Positions 1-9,628 of a stretch of 64,000 bases of DNA are shown piece by piece. The stretch is from positions 1 through 64,000 of the forward strand of contig NZ_CP047346.1 of assembly GCF_011045815.1 (NCBI RefSeq). The letters are read 5' to 3'. The notes below the pieces were generated by a model, which was not told the origin of the DNA, searched no databases, and saw only the letters and a list, made by a program, of their open reading frames with translations. Position 1 is the first letter of the stretch. Every line of letters begins with the position of its first letter. A program made the translations under genes and the position numbers. This DNA is from Proteus vulgaris. Its GTDB lineage: Bacteria > Pseudomonadota > Gammaproteobacteria > Enterobacterales > Enterobacteriaceae.

Positions 1-38
1 TCTAAAGAAAATGAATTCATTAATAATAAGGGTGAATA

Positions 39-350
39 ATGAAAAGTTGTAAAATGATTACAGGAATTCTATTTTCATTAGTGTTATCCGGCTGTGCTAA
101 TAATGAAAATAGTAATTGGATATATAATAATGAGGCTTCAAAACCAGTGGTTGAAAATGGAAGTGAAGCTCTCAAAATTGCTAAATCAATAGGGTTGAAT
201 AATCTAGATGATGATGCGGATAATTACACAATCTTTGCTGTGTTAGTACCAAGTCAGAAAGGAAATTCATTAAAAAAAATTAAGGAACCTATTGTTGTAA
301 GCGATACAAAAGGGATGGATCAGTTAAGAGAAATCATCTCACAAAGGTAA
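39..350 (+). CDS. small putative lipoprotein
   Basis: A 103-residue protein with a lipoprotein signal: charged start, hydrophobic stretch and lipobox LVLSGC with Cys19 as the probable lipidation site. A purine-rich AAGGGTG lies upstream of the ATG. The rest is hydrophilic and I recognise no domain. It stands alone before an IS66-type transposase gene. Membrane anchoring is inferred from the signal; function unknown. Confidence 0.6.
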   Translation: MKSCKMITGILFSLVLSGCANNENSNWIYNNEASKPVVENGSEALKIAKSIGLNNLDDDADNYTIFAVLVPSQKGNSLKKIKEPIVVSDTKGMDQLREIISQR

Positions 351-449
351 CTATTCACCAAGGAGCTATTGACAGCAAATTTATGTGACTGAGTTAACTT
401 GATCCCACATTCAACTTGAGTGATCTTTTTGTGGTGGCAATCTGGAGGT

Positions 450-1296
450 ATGAATAAGAAAACATTACCTCCACCGCCAGATTTCGATTCGCCTGAAGAG
501 GCGAAAGATATCATCCACTTTTTATGGAATAAGTTGGCTGAGCTTGAAGATAGGCTAAACCAAAATAGTCGCAACTCTTCTGTGCCATCATCTCAACAAC
601 CCCTGCATAATAAAGCTAAAAATACTTCGCCGAATCGGAATAAATCTGGAAAAAAGCAAGGAGCTCAACCAGGTCATAAAGGCCATCGCCGACTGCTTCA
701 CCCTGTTGAAGACAGTGCCTCGGTTGAGCAATACTTACCGAATAAGATATGCCACTGCGGTGGGTGTGTTATTCCAAATAGAAAACCTTATAAACGACAC
801 CAAATCTTTGACTTGCCAGATATCTCATACACGCTTGTTGAACATCAAATTTTTAAAGGCGAGTGCTCATGGTGTGGTGATAAACATCAAGCGGAGCTTC
901 CAGAGTCTGTGCCCGATGTTCAAATGGGGCCAAATCTACATAGCTTTATCGCAATCCAAGCGACGCAGCACCACCAAAGCATAGGTAAAATACAATCTAT
1001 GCTGAAAGACGTCTTCCAGCTTAACTTCTCAACAGGTGCAATATCTGCGGCGCAAGGACGAGTCACTGAATACTTAGCTGATACTCATACTCAAATTCAT
1101 GACACAGTAAAAGCATCTAAACTGATTATGGCTGATGAGACTTCACATCAGCGCAATAATGATAAACGCTGGATGTGGGCCGCACTCAGCAATAACGTAG
1201 CCTTTTTCCAAATTAACAGCGGAAGAAACCAACATGCTGCCAAACGACTACTTGGTGAAGCGGTTTCACACCTTTTAGTGACTGACCAATATTCTG
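450..1296 (+). pseudogene. IS66-family transposase, 3' part missing
   Basis: The start is taken at the ATG at 450, preceded by TGGAGG. The product has the IS66 layout: N-terminal helical region, basic QPGHKGH stretch, CxxC zinc-finger pairs (CHCGGC, CSWCGD) and the start of the DDE domain (MADETS). The frame runs into an IS5-group terminal repeat at 1297, so the C-terminal half is lost. A degenerate IS66 C-terminal piece on the same strand near 16245-16490 may be its displaced tail; this is inferred only from family order and orientation. Confidence 0.8.
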
Positions 1297-1716
1297 GGCG
1301 TTGTTGCCTAAATCCATTGAACCTTTTCCAAGTTCTGCGATCTGATCCTTTGTGATGGCTAGAACGGTGGTGACATGGGTAAAGCAAAAAAGAAGATAAC
1401 TAACTGGGCGGAGTACAATAAGGCTCTGTGCAAGCGAGGGTCAGTTACGTTCTGGATAGATGACACCGCCATAGATGCGTGGCAATGCAAAACCCATCAT
1501 GGCAAGCGTGGTAGAGGCTTTCAGTATTCAGACACAGCGATTGAAACTGCCTTGATGCTCAAGGGTATTTTCTCTCTGCCATTGCGTACACTTCAAGGCT
1601 TTATTGACTCGATCTTCGAGTTATTGGATGTTCCGCTGACGTCCCCTGACTACACCTGTATCAGCAAACGCTCGAAGACGGTTCAGATTAAATATCGCAA
1701 TAAATCTAGAGGAGCT
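1297..1716 (+). mobile_element. IS5-group element, 5' part (interrupted)
   Basis: The end GGCGTTGTTGCCTAAATC at 1297 resembles the ends of the intact IS5-group element at 19296-20354. Its transposase starts at 1375 (MGKAKKKITNW) and aligns with the first ~115 residues of that intact copy, up to a CISKRSKTV...SRGA stretch. Homology stops at about 1716, and resumes at 15411 with the next residues of the same protein. The gene is therefore split by about 13.7 kb of foreign DNA or rearranged to look so. Confidence 0.8.
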
Positions 1717-2589
1717 CTCCGACTTTTGGACTTTCTGGCGGTGAATATAAAATGTTCCGTAGATGGGCTGGCCGTCAATGTAATCCACCCTACCCTCTGG
1801 ATTCCAAAGAATACCGCACACGCCTTCTCTCGGCTTCTTGATTCGATAGCGCAAACGGTAGATTTCTCGCACAGCATGAGTCGTCTCTAGGGTTAAAGAC
1901 ATCGCGACTTTCAAGAACAGTGGCGCTGCTTCATAGATCTGAAGATAGCTTTCATAATCTAAGTTGTGACGTGCTTTGGTGTAATCCTCTTTCGATAAAC
2001 GTCTCTGTTTCTTATTAAGAACAAAGTTACTCTCTATCGCACTCTCATCAGCCAAATAGGAAAATATCTTTTTCAGATTGCTGATTTTTCCATTTAGCTG
2101 TCGATTATTGAGCTCAGCATAGTATTTACCAATGTGCTCATTGATATGCTGTAACTTCAGCGATTTTGTTAAGCACTTACCCATGTGCTCTTCCAACCTT
2201 TCGCAGTCACGTTCTAAGTTTCTAAAGACGTCTTTAGAGAGCTTCTCTTCCGCTTTGACACGGGCCAACACGACAAGAAGCCAATCCTTTAATGGCTTAT
2301 TGAACTTATCTCTACGCCCTTTTGATATAGCTCTTTGAAATTGGGTTGGCTCATTAAGATCGAAGTCTTGCGTCAGTTCTGGCCTATTTTGCATGTTATA
2401 AACATATGCAGCTTGAATAGCCTCTTGCTCAGTTGTGCCACTAGGGAAAAGTCGTTTAACACCTTCAACTGTTGTAAAGCGAAAACGAAGCTCTCCCCTG
2501 TGGCTCATTCGTACAAGAAATGCTGGGTAGTTAGCCGTTTCTTTGCTTCTTGCTCGACCTACCATTACGACTCCAGAAATCTGACTCAC
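1717..2589 (-). pseudogene. tyrosine recombinase (phage-type integrase), C-terminus lost
   Basis: About 290 residues of a lambda-like integrase: an N-terminal AP2-like arm-binding region, a core-binding helical domain, and the start of the catalytic domain (LTLETTHAVREIYRLRY, then IHRQKVQK). The HxxR and Tyr boxes that should follow are absent, because the frame enters IS5-group sequence at about 1716. It overlaps the upstream excisionase gene by 4 nt (ATGA), the usual xis-int arrangement. The protein cannot be catalytically active as it stands. Confidence 0.8.
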
Positions 2590-2774
2590 TCTGAAATTCG
2601 ATCGGCAGGGTTACCAACATCCTCGTCTATACAGACTAGGTATCGGCCTGTGGGGGTTCGAGTACCGCCCAGCTTCCCAATTTTTATCCAATTAATGATT
2701 GTGGCGCTGCACATACCAGATCCAGGATAAAACTCCTCAATGTACTGACTCGGTTTTAAATATCGGATTGCCAT
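2586..2774 (-). CDS. xis: excisionase-like DNA-binding protein
   Basis: A 62-residue protein (MAIRYLKPSQYIEEF start) with a winged-helix-like pattern: SATIINWIKIGKLGG followed by RYLVCID, as in small phage and island excisionases that choose the recombination direction. The start at 2774 is preceded by GAGGAG. It is translationally coupled to the integrase. The partner integrase is broken, so any excision would need another recombinase. Family call rests on size, motif pattern and position. Confidence 0.65.
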   Translation of the reverse strand: MAIRYLKPSQYIEEFYPGSGMCSATIINWIKIGKLGGTRTPTGRYLVCIDEDVGNPADRISE

Positions 2775-3171
2775 GTTCTTCTCCTCACATTTCAAATAAT
2801 GAAAATTGCTTAAGAAAAACTATGCATGAAATTTTCGGTAAGATTTGTTTTGCGCGGCAATTGACCACAAAAGCAAATGAAGAAGAGATGCGTAAAGTGG
2901 CCGATGTCAGTCGCTACAGGGTGGACTTATACAATAATAGCAAATCTACAACCAATTGATTTATAAGTTTTTACTAATTAGAGCATTTTCGCATTTAAGA
3001 CGTCACTTTAAGATACGAAATGCTCTATAAATTAATGCAAAACATTAAAAATCAATACCCTACAATTGAGCTTACTACCAACATCGGGCTTTCACCGTTT
3101 CTGGACTCCTCAAATAGACACCACCCACCTCACCCAACCCATCGCCTTTCTCACTACTCTTTCTTTTTTCT
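2775..3171. other. intergenic, no gene seen
   Basis: Nearly 400 bp between the excisionase and an AraC fragment. It is AT-rich in its first half. It should contain the xis promoter, and could contain an attachment site, but I see no convincing repeat or second core site. Confidence 0.4.
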
Positions 3172-3350
3172 CTAACGATAGCGCTTCATGGCCGAGCGGT
3201 ATTCACTGGGGCTGACGCGTTTATACGCTTTAAACTGGCGATTGAAATTGGCTTGGTTTGTATACCCCACCTTATCGCGAATCACATTCACCGGAACGTC
3301 GGTATGAGTAAGAACAGCGTGTATTCGACACGTGACGCGCTCATTTTCTT
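3172..3350 (-). pseudogene. AraC-family regulator, C-terminal remnant
   Basis: Reading leftwards from about 3350 to a TAG at 3174-3172 gives the second helix-turn-helix of an AraC regulator: VTCRIHAVLTHTDVPVNV, then IRDKVGYTNQANFNRQFKAY and VSPSEYR. The ligand domain and first HTH are missing and there is no start codon in a sensible position. It is a relic next to the MerR-methyltransferase gene. Confidence 0.7.
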
Positions 3351-3435
3351 TTCACTTTTTGTTGAAAAGTGGGTTGACCTGTCTAAAGCTTCATAGTTTA
3401 TCGTTCACTTCATCAACGCAGAGGATCCCAAGTTC

Positions 3436-4608
3436 ATGTATCAAATTTCAGAGTTAGCGCAGCACGTCGGCTTGAGCCGTTCCACGTTACTCTATTACGA
3501 GAAACTGGGACTAATTACTGGCCGGCGACAAAGCAATGGCTACCGCATCTATTCGGACCACGATCGACAACGCATCAAACTGTTGCAGCAGTTACAGGCC
3601 GGTGGGCTTTCGCTCAAAGAGTGTCAAGCGTGTTTAGAAGGCAACATCGATAAACCAACGCTAGAAGCAAGGCTTGCGATCCTCGATGCGGCGATCACCG
3701 AAAAGCAGTCCGCAAGAGAGCTTCTCGCCGCCTTACTTGGCAAGAGTTCAATGCGGCCATGGCATCAAAGCGTTGAACAAAGTGCGCCAGCGGCGCATTT
3801 AGAGTGGCTAATGAAACAAGGGTTTAGCGAAAAAAATGCCTTGAGGTTGAAATGGTTGTCCAAAGACATGAATGAACACGAACAGTACATGATTGATTTT
3901 GAGTCGATTTTCCAAGGCCTCGACAGACTGGGCCCCGGCGATGACGCTGACAGTTTACGCGCTTTGCAAGCACTGCCCCGTCATGACGGTAACTTATTGG
4001 AGATTGGCTGCGGTAAAGGGCCCACCACGCGCTTACTGGCACAGCACACCGCTTTCGACATTACGGCACTGGATAACGATGAATACAGCCTCAGCTGTTT
4101 GAAAGAAACCGTGGCAGGCCATCCATGGGGCCATCGAATCGAAACTTGCTGCGCCAGCATGACCGACATGCCCTTTGCTTCGGCACAATTTGATGTGCTT
4201 TGGGCAGAAGGCAGTGCGTACATCATGGGGGTGCCGCATGCTCTGAAAGCTTGGAAACGCTTTCTAAAACCTGAAGGCTACTTGGTTCTCAGTGATTTAG
4301 TGTGGCTGACCCACACGCCTGATGCCCAAGCCGAGCAGTTTTGGCAGGTTAATTATCCGGGGATGGTCACCGAGAACCAGCGGCTTAAAGAGGCAAAAGC
4401 GGCGGGTTACGAGGTGGTGGAAAGCTTTCCTCAAAGCGCGCAGGCATGGCGCAACTACTTGGAGCCGCTCAACGCAAAACTGGCGCAACTCAGCGAGGCA
4501 ACGTTGACCTCTCAAGCGCTCAACGATTTACGCCGCGAGCTGCACATTCACCAACACTATTTAGGCCAATATGGCTACCACATTTGGGTATTCAAAAATA
4601 AAGGTTAA
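3436..4608 (+). CDS. MerR-family regulator fused to a SAM-dependent methyltransferase
   Basis: A 390-residue two-part protein. Residues 1-70 are a MerR winged HTH (ISELAQHVGLSRSTLLYYEK, then GYRIYSDHD), followed by the usual dimerisation helix to about residue 110. Residues ~150-390 are a class I methyltransferase with motif I LLEIGCGKG near residue 186, an acidic DNDE loop and a motif IV region FDVLWAEGSAYIMG. The sensor domain of a MerR protein is thus replaced by an enzyme. The gene ends 2 nt before the GNAT gene, so the two are probably co-transcribed. The substrate of the methyltransferase is not evident. Confidence 0.85.
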   Translation: MYQISELAQHVGLSRSTLLYYEKLGLITGRRQSNGYRIYSDHDRQRIKLLQQLQAGGLSLKECQACLEGNIDKPTLEARLAILDAAITEKQSARELLAALLGKSSMRPWHQSVEQSAPAAHLEWLMKQGFSEKNALRLKWLSKDMNEHEQYMIDFESIFQGLDRLGPGDDADSLRALQALPRHDGNLLEIGCGKGPTTRLLAQHTAFDITALDNDEYSLSCLKETVAGHPWGHRIETCCASMTDMPFASAQFDVLWAEGSAYIMGVPHALKAWKRFLKPEGYLVLSDLVWLTHTPDAQAEQFWQVNYPGMVTENQRLKEAKAAGYEVVESFPQSAQAWRNYLEPLNAKLAQLSEATLTSQALNDLRRELHIHQHYLGQYGYHIWVFKNKG

Positions 4609-4610
4609 TC

Positions 4611-5120
4611 ATGAACATCAGACCAGAAACACCTGCTGACATCACCTCGATTGAACAGGTCACTTATCGCGCATTTGAAAACCACCCGCACCACGAACCG
4701 GGTGCGAAACCGACGGAACATCGCATCGTCGCGACACTGCGTGAGGCCGGCGCGCTGTCGCTCTCGCTCATCTGTGAAGACGACACTGGCATCATTGGGC
4801 ACATCGCGTTCTCTCCAATTCACATTGATGGTGCCGCATGTGATTGGTACGGATTAGGCCCGGTCTCGGTGGTGCCAGAGCGACAAGGGGAAGGCATCGG
4901 TGGCGCGCTGATTCGTGAATCACTGTCCGTGTTGAAAGCCCAAGGCGCTCAGGGTGTCGTATTGCTTGGCGAACCGCAGTACTACCAACGCTTTGGTTTT
5001 CAATCTCAGCCCAACCTGACCTACCCTGGCGTGCCTGCGGAATACTTTATGGCGCTGTCGCTGGCAGACGCCATACCCTGTGGTGAGGTAACTTATCACG
5101 CCGCATTCTTTACACATTAA
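4611..5120 (+). CDS. GNAT-family N-acetyltransferase (YhbS-like)
   Basis: 169 residues with the acetyl-CoA binding motif VVPERQGEGIGGALI near residues 83-97, and a C-terminal YYQRFGF motif typical of YhbS-type acetyltransferases. It follows the MerR-methyltransferase gene with a 2-nt gap, suggesting a small-molecule or drug modifying pair under MerR control. Acceptor substrate unknown. Confidence 0.85.
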   Translation: MNIRPETPADITSIEQVTYRAFENHPHHEPGAKPTEHRIVATLREAGALSLSLICEDDTGIIGHIAFSPIHIDGAACDWYGLGPVSVVPERQGEGIGGALIRESLSVLKAQGAQGVVLLGEPQYYQRFGFQSQPNLTYPGVPAEYFMALSLADAIPCGEVTYHAAFFTH

Positions 5121-5219
5121 TCGTTCGCTGTAAGCATCAACGAAGGCATGTTTCAGAGCATGTACAAAATTTCAGGGCATCTAACAAATGTCAGGACATA
5201 CCCCACATATCAAACTCGG

Positions 5220-6899
5220 TTACGACGCTACGCGGCGGTACTCACTGTATTGTGCCAGCCAAAACGCCTCATCAATACGTTCCAACAATCGCTCTTCCGT
5301 TCTGTCGGGTGCTTTGCCCTGCGCCACCGCTTGTTTCGCGACCGCCAATGCAATGTGGCGCGACACCGCCTGAATGTCGCTCAATGGTGGCAGCAATCGG
5401 TCTCCCCCCGAGCGCATCGGCGACATCGACGCCAGCGCGATGCTGGCTTGTTGAAGCATCTCATTGGTGACGCGATTGGCGTTGGCACTGATCACCCCAA
5501 GCCCCACACCGGGAAAGATGTAGCTGTTATTACACTGCACAATCGGATAGCGCTGGCCGTCATACACCACATCATCAAACGGACTGCCGGTGGCTATGAT
5601 CGCCTTGCCTTGTGTCCAAGTGACAATATCGGCGGGTGTGGCTTCCACCCGGCTGGTGGGATTAGACAGCGGCATCACTACCGGACGCTCACACCCGTGC
5701 GCCATGGCTTCAATCACCGTTTGGCTAAACAAACCGGGCACGCCCGTCACGCCAATCAGCACATCCGGTTTCGCCTGCTGCACCACGTCCAGTAAGCTGA
5801 TCGCTTGGTGGTCATCCAACTGCCACTGCGCTCTTAACGAAGATGGCTGCGCCAAATTTTTCTGAAACGGCAGTAAGCTGGTCATACTTTGCTCCAGCAA
5901 TCCCCAGCGATCCACCATATAAATCTGGCTGCGCGCCTGCGCTTCAGGCAACCCTTCCGACACCATTTGTGCGATCACCGCTTCGGCAATTCCGCACCCT
6001 GCAGAATCCGCACCAGCAAACACGATGCGCTGCTTGGAGAGTGGCGTCCCGGTCACATGCGCCGCCGACAACAAGGTGCCCACCGTCACCGACGCCGTAC
6101 CTTGAATGTCATCGTTAAAACAGCAGCACTGATCGTGATAACGGTTCAGCAGTGGCATCGCATTGGTTTGCGCAAAATCTTCAAACTGGATCAGTGCATC
6201 CGGCCAACGTTGGCCAATGGCGTTCAGACAATCGTCGACAAACTCATCATACAGCTCACCCGTCACGCGTGGATGACGCCACCCCATGTACATCGGATCA
6301 GACAGCAGCGCTGAGTTGTTGGTGCCGACATCTAAGACAATCGGCAAAGTATGCTCTGGGTTGATCCCGCCACACGCGGTATACAACGCCAACTTGCCAA
6401 TGGGAATGCCCATCCCGCCAATGCCCTGATCGCCTAAACCGAGAATGCGTTCGCCGTCAGTAACCACGATCACCTTCACCTCGGTGTTGGGCGCGTTGTT
6501 GAGCAGCTCGTCCAAATTATCGCGATCGGCGAGACTCAAAAACAAACCGCGATTGCGACGATAGATCTGCGAGAATTTCTGACACGCATCCCCCACCGTC
6601 GGCGTGTAGATAATCGGCATCATCTCTTCAATGTGCTGATTGAGCAGCCGATAGTAGAGCGTTTCGTTGGTGTCTTGAATGTTGCGCAGATAAATGTGTT
6701 GATCCATGGGCGACGCAAATACCGAAAACTGGTCGTACGCACGACTGGCCTGATCGTCGATGGATTCAATATTGGCTGGCAACAACCCCATCAAATTAAA
6801 GCTTTTGCGCTCTTCCAAAGTGAACGCGCTGCCCTTGTTCAACAGCGGCGTATTCAACAACGTGTTGCCCGCTTGGCGAATGAACATCTTCTTAGCCAC
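5220..6899 (-). CDS. maeA: NAD-dependent malic enzyme
   Basis: 559 residues of the large bacterial malic enzyme family, which decarboxylates malate to pyruvate with NAD. The malic N-domain contains MPIIYTPTVGDACQ, VVTDGERILGLGDQG and the FNDDIQGTASV metal/substrate region; the NAD domain has FAGADSAGCGIA. The start is a GTG at 6899 (VAKKMFIRQ) with GAGGAGG eight bases upstream. This start overlaps the end of the lyase gene by 8 nt, so translation is likely coupled. It is the last gene of a transporter-lyase-malic enzyme operon. Confidence 0.92.
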   Translation of the reverse strand: MAKKMFIRQAGNTLLNTPLLNKGSAFTLEERKSFNLMGLLPANIESIDDQASRAYDQFSVFASPMDQHIYLRNIQDTNETLYYRLLNQHIEEMMPIIYTPTVGDACQKFSQIYRRNRGLFLSLADRDNLDELLNNAPNTEVKVIVVTDGERILGLGDQGIGGMGIPIGKLALYTACGGINPEHTLPIVLDVGTNNSALLSDPMYMGWRHPRVTGELYDEFVDDCLNAIGQRWPDALIQFEDFAQTNAMPLLNRYHDQCCCFNDDIQGTASVTVGTLLSAAHVTGTPLSKQRIVFAGADSAGCGIAEAVIAQMVSEGLPEAQARSQIYMVDRWGLLEQSMTSLLPFQKNLAQPSSLRAQWQLDDHQAISLLDVVQQAKPDVLIGVTGVPGLFSQTVIEAMAHGCERPVVMPLSNPTSRVEATPADIVTWTQGKAIIATGSPFDDVVYDGQRYPIVQCNNSYIFPGVGLGVISANANRVTNEMLQQASIALASMSPMRSGGDRLLPPLSDIQAVSRHIALAVAKQAVAQGKAPDRTEERLLERIDEAFWLAQYSEYRRVAS

Positions 6900-8256
6900 G
6901 CACAACCTCCTCGCGATACAGCGCGATCGCTTCGTCGATGAGTGCATCGTTGCATCCCAAGTAATGCTTAGGTTCGCACGCGTCCTCAATCTCCTGCGCC
7001 GACAAAATCGCCGCCACGCATTGGTCTTGTTTTAATACGGCCACCAAGTCGCCCGATGCTGGGGCATTGGCAAGCGCCGCTTTCACTTTGGCGTAGCCTT
7101 CTCCGCGCCCCACTTTTTCTGCCGCTTTCATCATCACCGCCTCCGACATAATGAAACTGCGCGATGCGGAAAAATTCGCTCGCATCTTAGGCGCATCCAC
7201 AATGAGATTGGCGATCAGGCGTTCGGCACGTTCAAGGGACGTGGCCACCGCCAACGACGCTTCAGGCACCAAGCTCCAGTTCAACACGCGCATCGAAGCA
7301 GAACGCACATCGTGCTGGTCCATCAAGTTTGGCGCGCCGCTGGCATACATCCACCCCATGCGTGACAGCGTTTGAATCATGTTCGCCGCCCGTGGGTTGG
7401 CTTTGTGTGGCATGGTGCTGGAGCCTCCGCCCGCTTCGCCTTCACGCACTTCACCCAACGAAGCGCGCCCCATGGTTTCGGTATCGTTGGCGATGCGGCA
7501 TAACGTGCCATGGATGAGGGCGAAAAACTGAATCAACTCGGCAATGTGATCCAAACTGGCGTTGTTGAACCCTTTCGGCTCTTGCAGTGCGAGCCGATGA
7601 AACAGACGCTCACGAACCACTAACCCTTGTTCACCAATCGACGACAAATTCCCCACCGCGCCGCCATACATGCCGACGGTCACACGCGGATACAGCGCAT
7701 CCAAACGCGCCACATGACGCGTGATTTCTTGCAGGTAACCGCTGACGTGCAGCCCCCACGTGGTGGGCAAGGCATCCATCGCATTGGTGCGAGCGACCAT
7801 CACGGTGTGCTTGTGATCCAACGCCATCTGCGCCAATTGGTCGCCCAGCGAAATCAACTGGCCGCGCACAATATCGAGTGTCTGCTTAATGCGCATCGCC
7901 AAGCTGGTATCAAGCAGATCCTGCGTGGTGCATCCCCAATGGAGATATTTCTTCACCGCATCATCGCCCCGATCGGCCAATTGTTCCACCAGCGGTTTGA
8001 TCGCCATGCCGACGATTTGTGTCTCTTGCGCCAAACGGGGCCAATCGATGTTCTCCACTTGGCACACCTGTTCAATGGCCGCCACCGCAGAGCGGGGAAT
8101 GATCCCCAGTTCCGCCTGTACGTTGGCAATCGCAACTTCAAACGTTAACCACGTGCGAATTAAGTTTTCATCAGACCACACCTGCTTCATTTCTGCCTGC
8201 GTAAACAGCGGTGAATAAAGCATGGAGTCGAAAACGGAAGTATTTGAACCTTGCAT
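6892..8256 (-). CDS. fumarase/aspartase-superfamily lyase (PcaB/PurB-like)
   Basis: 454 residues with the superfamily signature GGGSSTMPHKANP near residue 280 that carries the catalytic serine loop, and WGCTTQDLLDTS. The overall form resembles 3-carboxymuconate cycloisomerase and adenylosuccinate lyase. The region usually reading RTHxQ reads ARTNAMDALPTTWG, so a commonly conserved Gln is replaced. Members release fumarate from a succinyl-type substrate, or do a related beta-elimination. It starts 10 bp after the DcuC gene and overlaps the malic enzyme, so a role making fumarate from an imported substrate is a reasonable inference. True substrate not known. Confidence 0.8.
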   Translation of the reverse strand: MQGSNTSVFDSMLYSPLFTQAEMKQVWSDENLIRTWLTFEVAIANVQAELGIIPRSAVAAIEQVCQVENIDWPRLAQETQIVGMAIKPLVEQLADRGDDAVKKYLHWGCTTQDLLDTSLAMRIKQTLDIVRGQLISLGDQLAQMALDHKHTVMVARTNAMDALPTTWGLHVSGYLQEITRHVARLDALYPRVTVGMYGGAVGNLSSIGEQGLVVRERLFHRLALQEPKGFNNASLDHIAELIQFFALIHGTLCRIANDTETMGRASLGEVREGEAGGGSSTMPHKANPRAANMIQTLSRMGWMYASGAPNLMDQHDVRSASMRVLNWSLVPEASLAVATSLERAERLIANLIVDAPKMRANFSASRSFIMSEAVMMKAAEKVGRGEGYAKVKAALANAPASGDLVAVLKQDQCVAAILSAQEIEDACEPKHYLGCNDALIDEAIALYREEVVRG

Positions 8257-8266
8257 ATCAACTGTC

Positions 8267-9628
8267 CTACGCGCCGATGAATGTGATGAGAAGCACTGTG
8301 GCTAAGCCGCCCAGCATAGGAATGGTGGTGCGTTTCACCAACTCAATCGGTGGAATACCGGCCACGCCTGCACACGCGATCACCACCCCGGCCACTGGCG
8401 AGAATGAGCGGAAAATCCCTGCAGAAAGCTGCATCGGCATCGCAATCGCCGCAGTGGCAACACCCACGTTGGCTGCAACGTCTGGCGCGAGGTTGGAGAA
8501 GCTAAAGAACGCAGCGTTGCCCGAACCCGACATCAGCGCGGTCACGCCAATAATCGCCACCAGCATCACCACCATCATGGTGTAACCAAAGCCCAAATGG
8601 TCAGCCACGCCGAGCATGCCGGAGATAAAGCCAATCGCGCCCAAGCCCACTACAAAGGTTTGCGCCGCAATGATCAGCGACACCACGCTGGCAAACACAT
8701 CGCCCATTCCTTGCAAATAGACTTTGAGTGACGCTGCCACCGCCTTGGCATTTTTCGAATACAGGTAATCACACAGCATGGCCACCGCGAGGCTGAAGAA
8801 TATCGCGGTCACCACGTCGATTTTGATCGATGTGATGGCAAATTTACTAAAGGTCAGCAGCAGTACCAACGGCAGTACAGGCAAAATAGCAAACCACAAT
8901 GGTGCGTCGCGCGAGGTGTCTTCTTTAGCTTGAAGTTCATAAGAAACACCATTGACTTCATCACGCTTATCAAACCATTTCTGACAAACAAAATGCAGCA
9001 GTGCAATCACCAGCGCCGAACAAATCCCAACGAACAGTTGGTGCTCCACAAAGTACGAGGCCGCATCAATGCCAATCACTTCCGCCGCTTTGTTCGATGC
9101 ACCAGATGCGGGGCCTAAATCGAGACATGCCGTGGTCGCAAGCACCGCCGCAACAGAGGCAGGCGTGCAACCAATGCCAACCAACACGGGATAAAGCGCA
9201 ACCAAAAGGAGCATCGCCAAACCGACCGCGCTGGGGATAAACACGTTCAAGAACTGGCCGAGAATGTAGGCTAACGCGAGAATGATGTAAGGGTTGTGAA
9301 TCGCCGACAGCGGTTTGGTAGCGACTTTAACCAGTGCGTTTGCCGCACCGATATGCCCCATGTATTTGGAGAAGCCACCCACAGCCATGATGATCAACCC
9401 CAATTTCGCCAACGTTGACGATGAGATGCTTTTAATCACAAGGAAGAAATCGACGACCGTGGCACCGGATGTGCTGACGCCTTTCGGCAAAAATTCAGCG
9501 CCACCAGCAAGAACGCCGACCAGCATCATCAAGATACCCGAACCAAACAAGATGGCTTGTGTGTTGTATTTTTTTACGATTAGAAAACCTGCCCCAAATA
9601 CAATTGGCAGAGCGAGCAGAGCGACCAT
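8267..9628 (-). CDS. DcuC-family C4-dicarboxylate carrier
   Basis: 453 residues, close to the ~460 of E. coli DcuC, with a dozen or so hydrophobic segments and no signal peptide. The start MVALLALPIVF at 9628 is chosen because AAGGTG lies just upstream; a longer frame has no such site. Family members exchange or take up fumarate, malate or succinate. It is the first gene of the operon with the lyase and malic enzyme, which fits import of a dicarboxylate or its conjugate. Confidence 0.88.
   Translation of the reverse strand: MVALLALPIVFGAGFLIVKKYNTQAILFGSGILMMLVGVLAGGAEFLPKGVSTSGATVVDFFLVIKSISSSTLAKLGLIIMAVGGFSKYMGHIGAANALVKVATKPLSAIHNPYIILALAYILGQFLNVFIPSAVGLAMLLLVALYPVLVGIGCTPASVAAVLATTACLDLGPASGASNKAAEVIGIDAASYFVEHQLFVGICSALVIALLHFVCQKWFDKRDEVNGVSYELQAKEDTSRDAPLWFAILPVLPLVLLLTFSKFAITSIKIDVVTAIFFSLAVAMLCDYLYSKNAKAVAASLKVYLQGMGDVFASVVSLIIAAQTFVVGLGAIGFISGMLGVADHLGFGYTMMVVMLVAIIGVTALMSGSGNAAFFSFSNLAPDVAANVGVATAAIAMPMQLSAGIFRSFSPVAGVVIACAGVAGIPPIELVKRTTIPMLGGLATVLLITFIGA

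Noticed and set aside
5148..5795. 215-codon forward frame over maeA
   Set aside because: Antisense to malic enzyme; Arg/His-rich shadow sequence.
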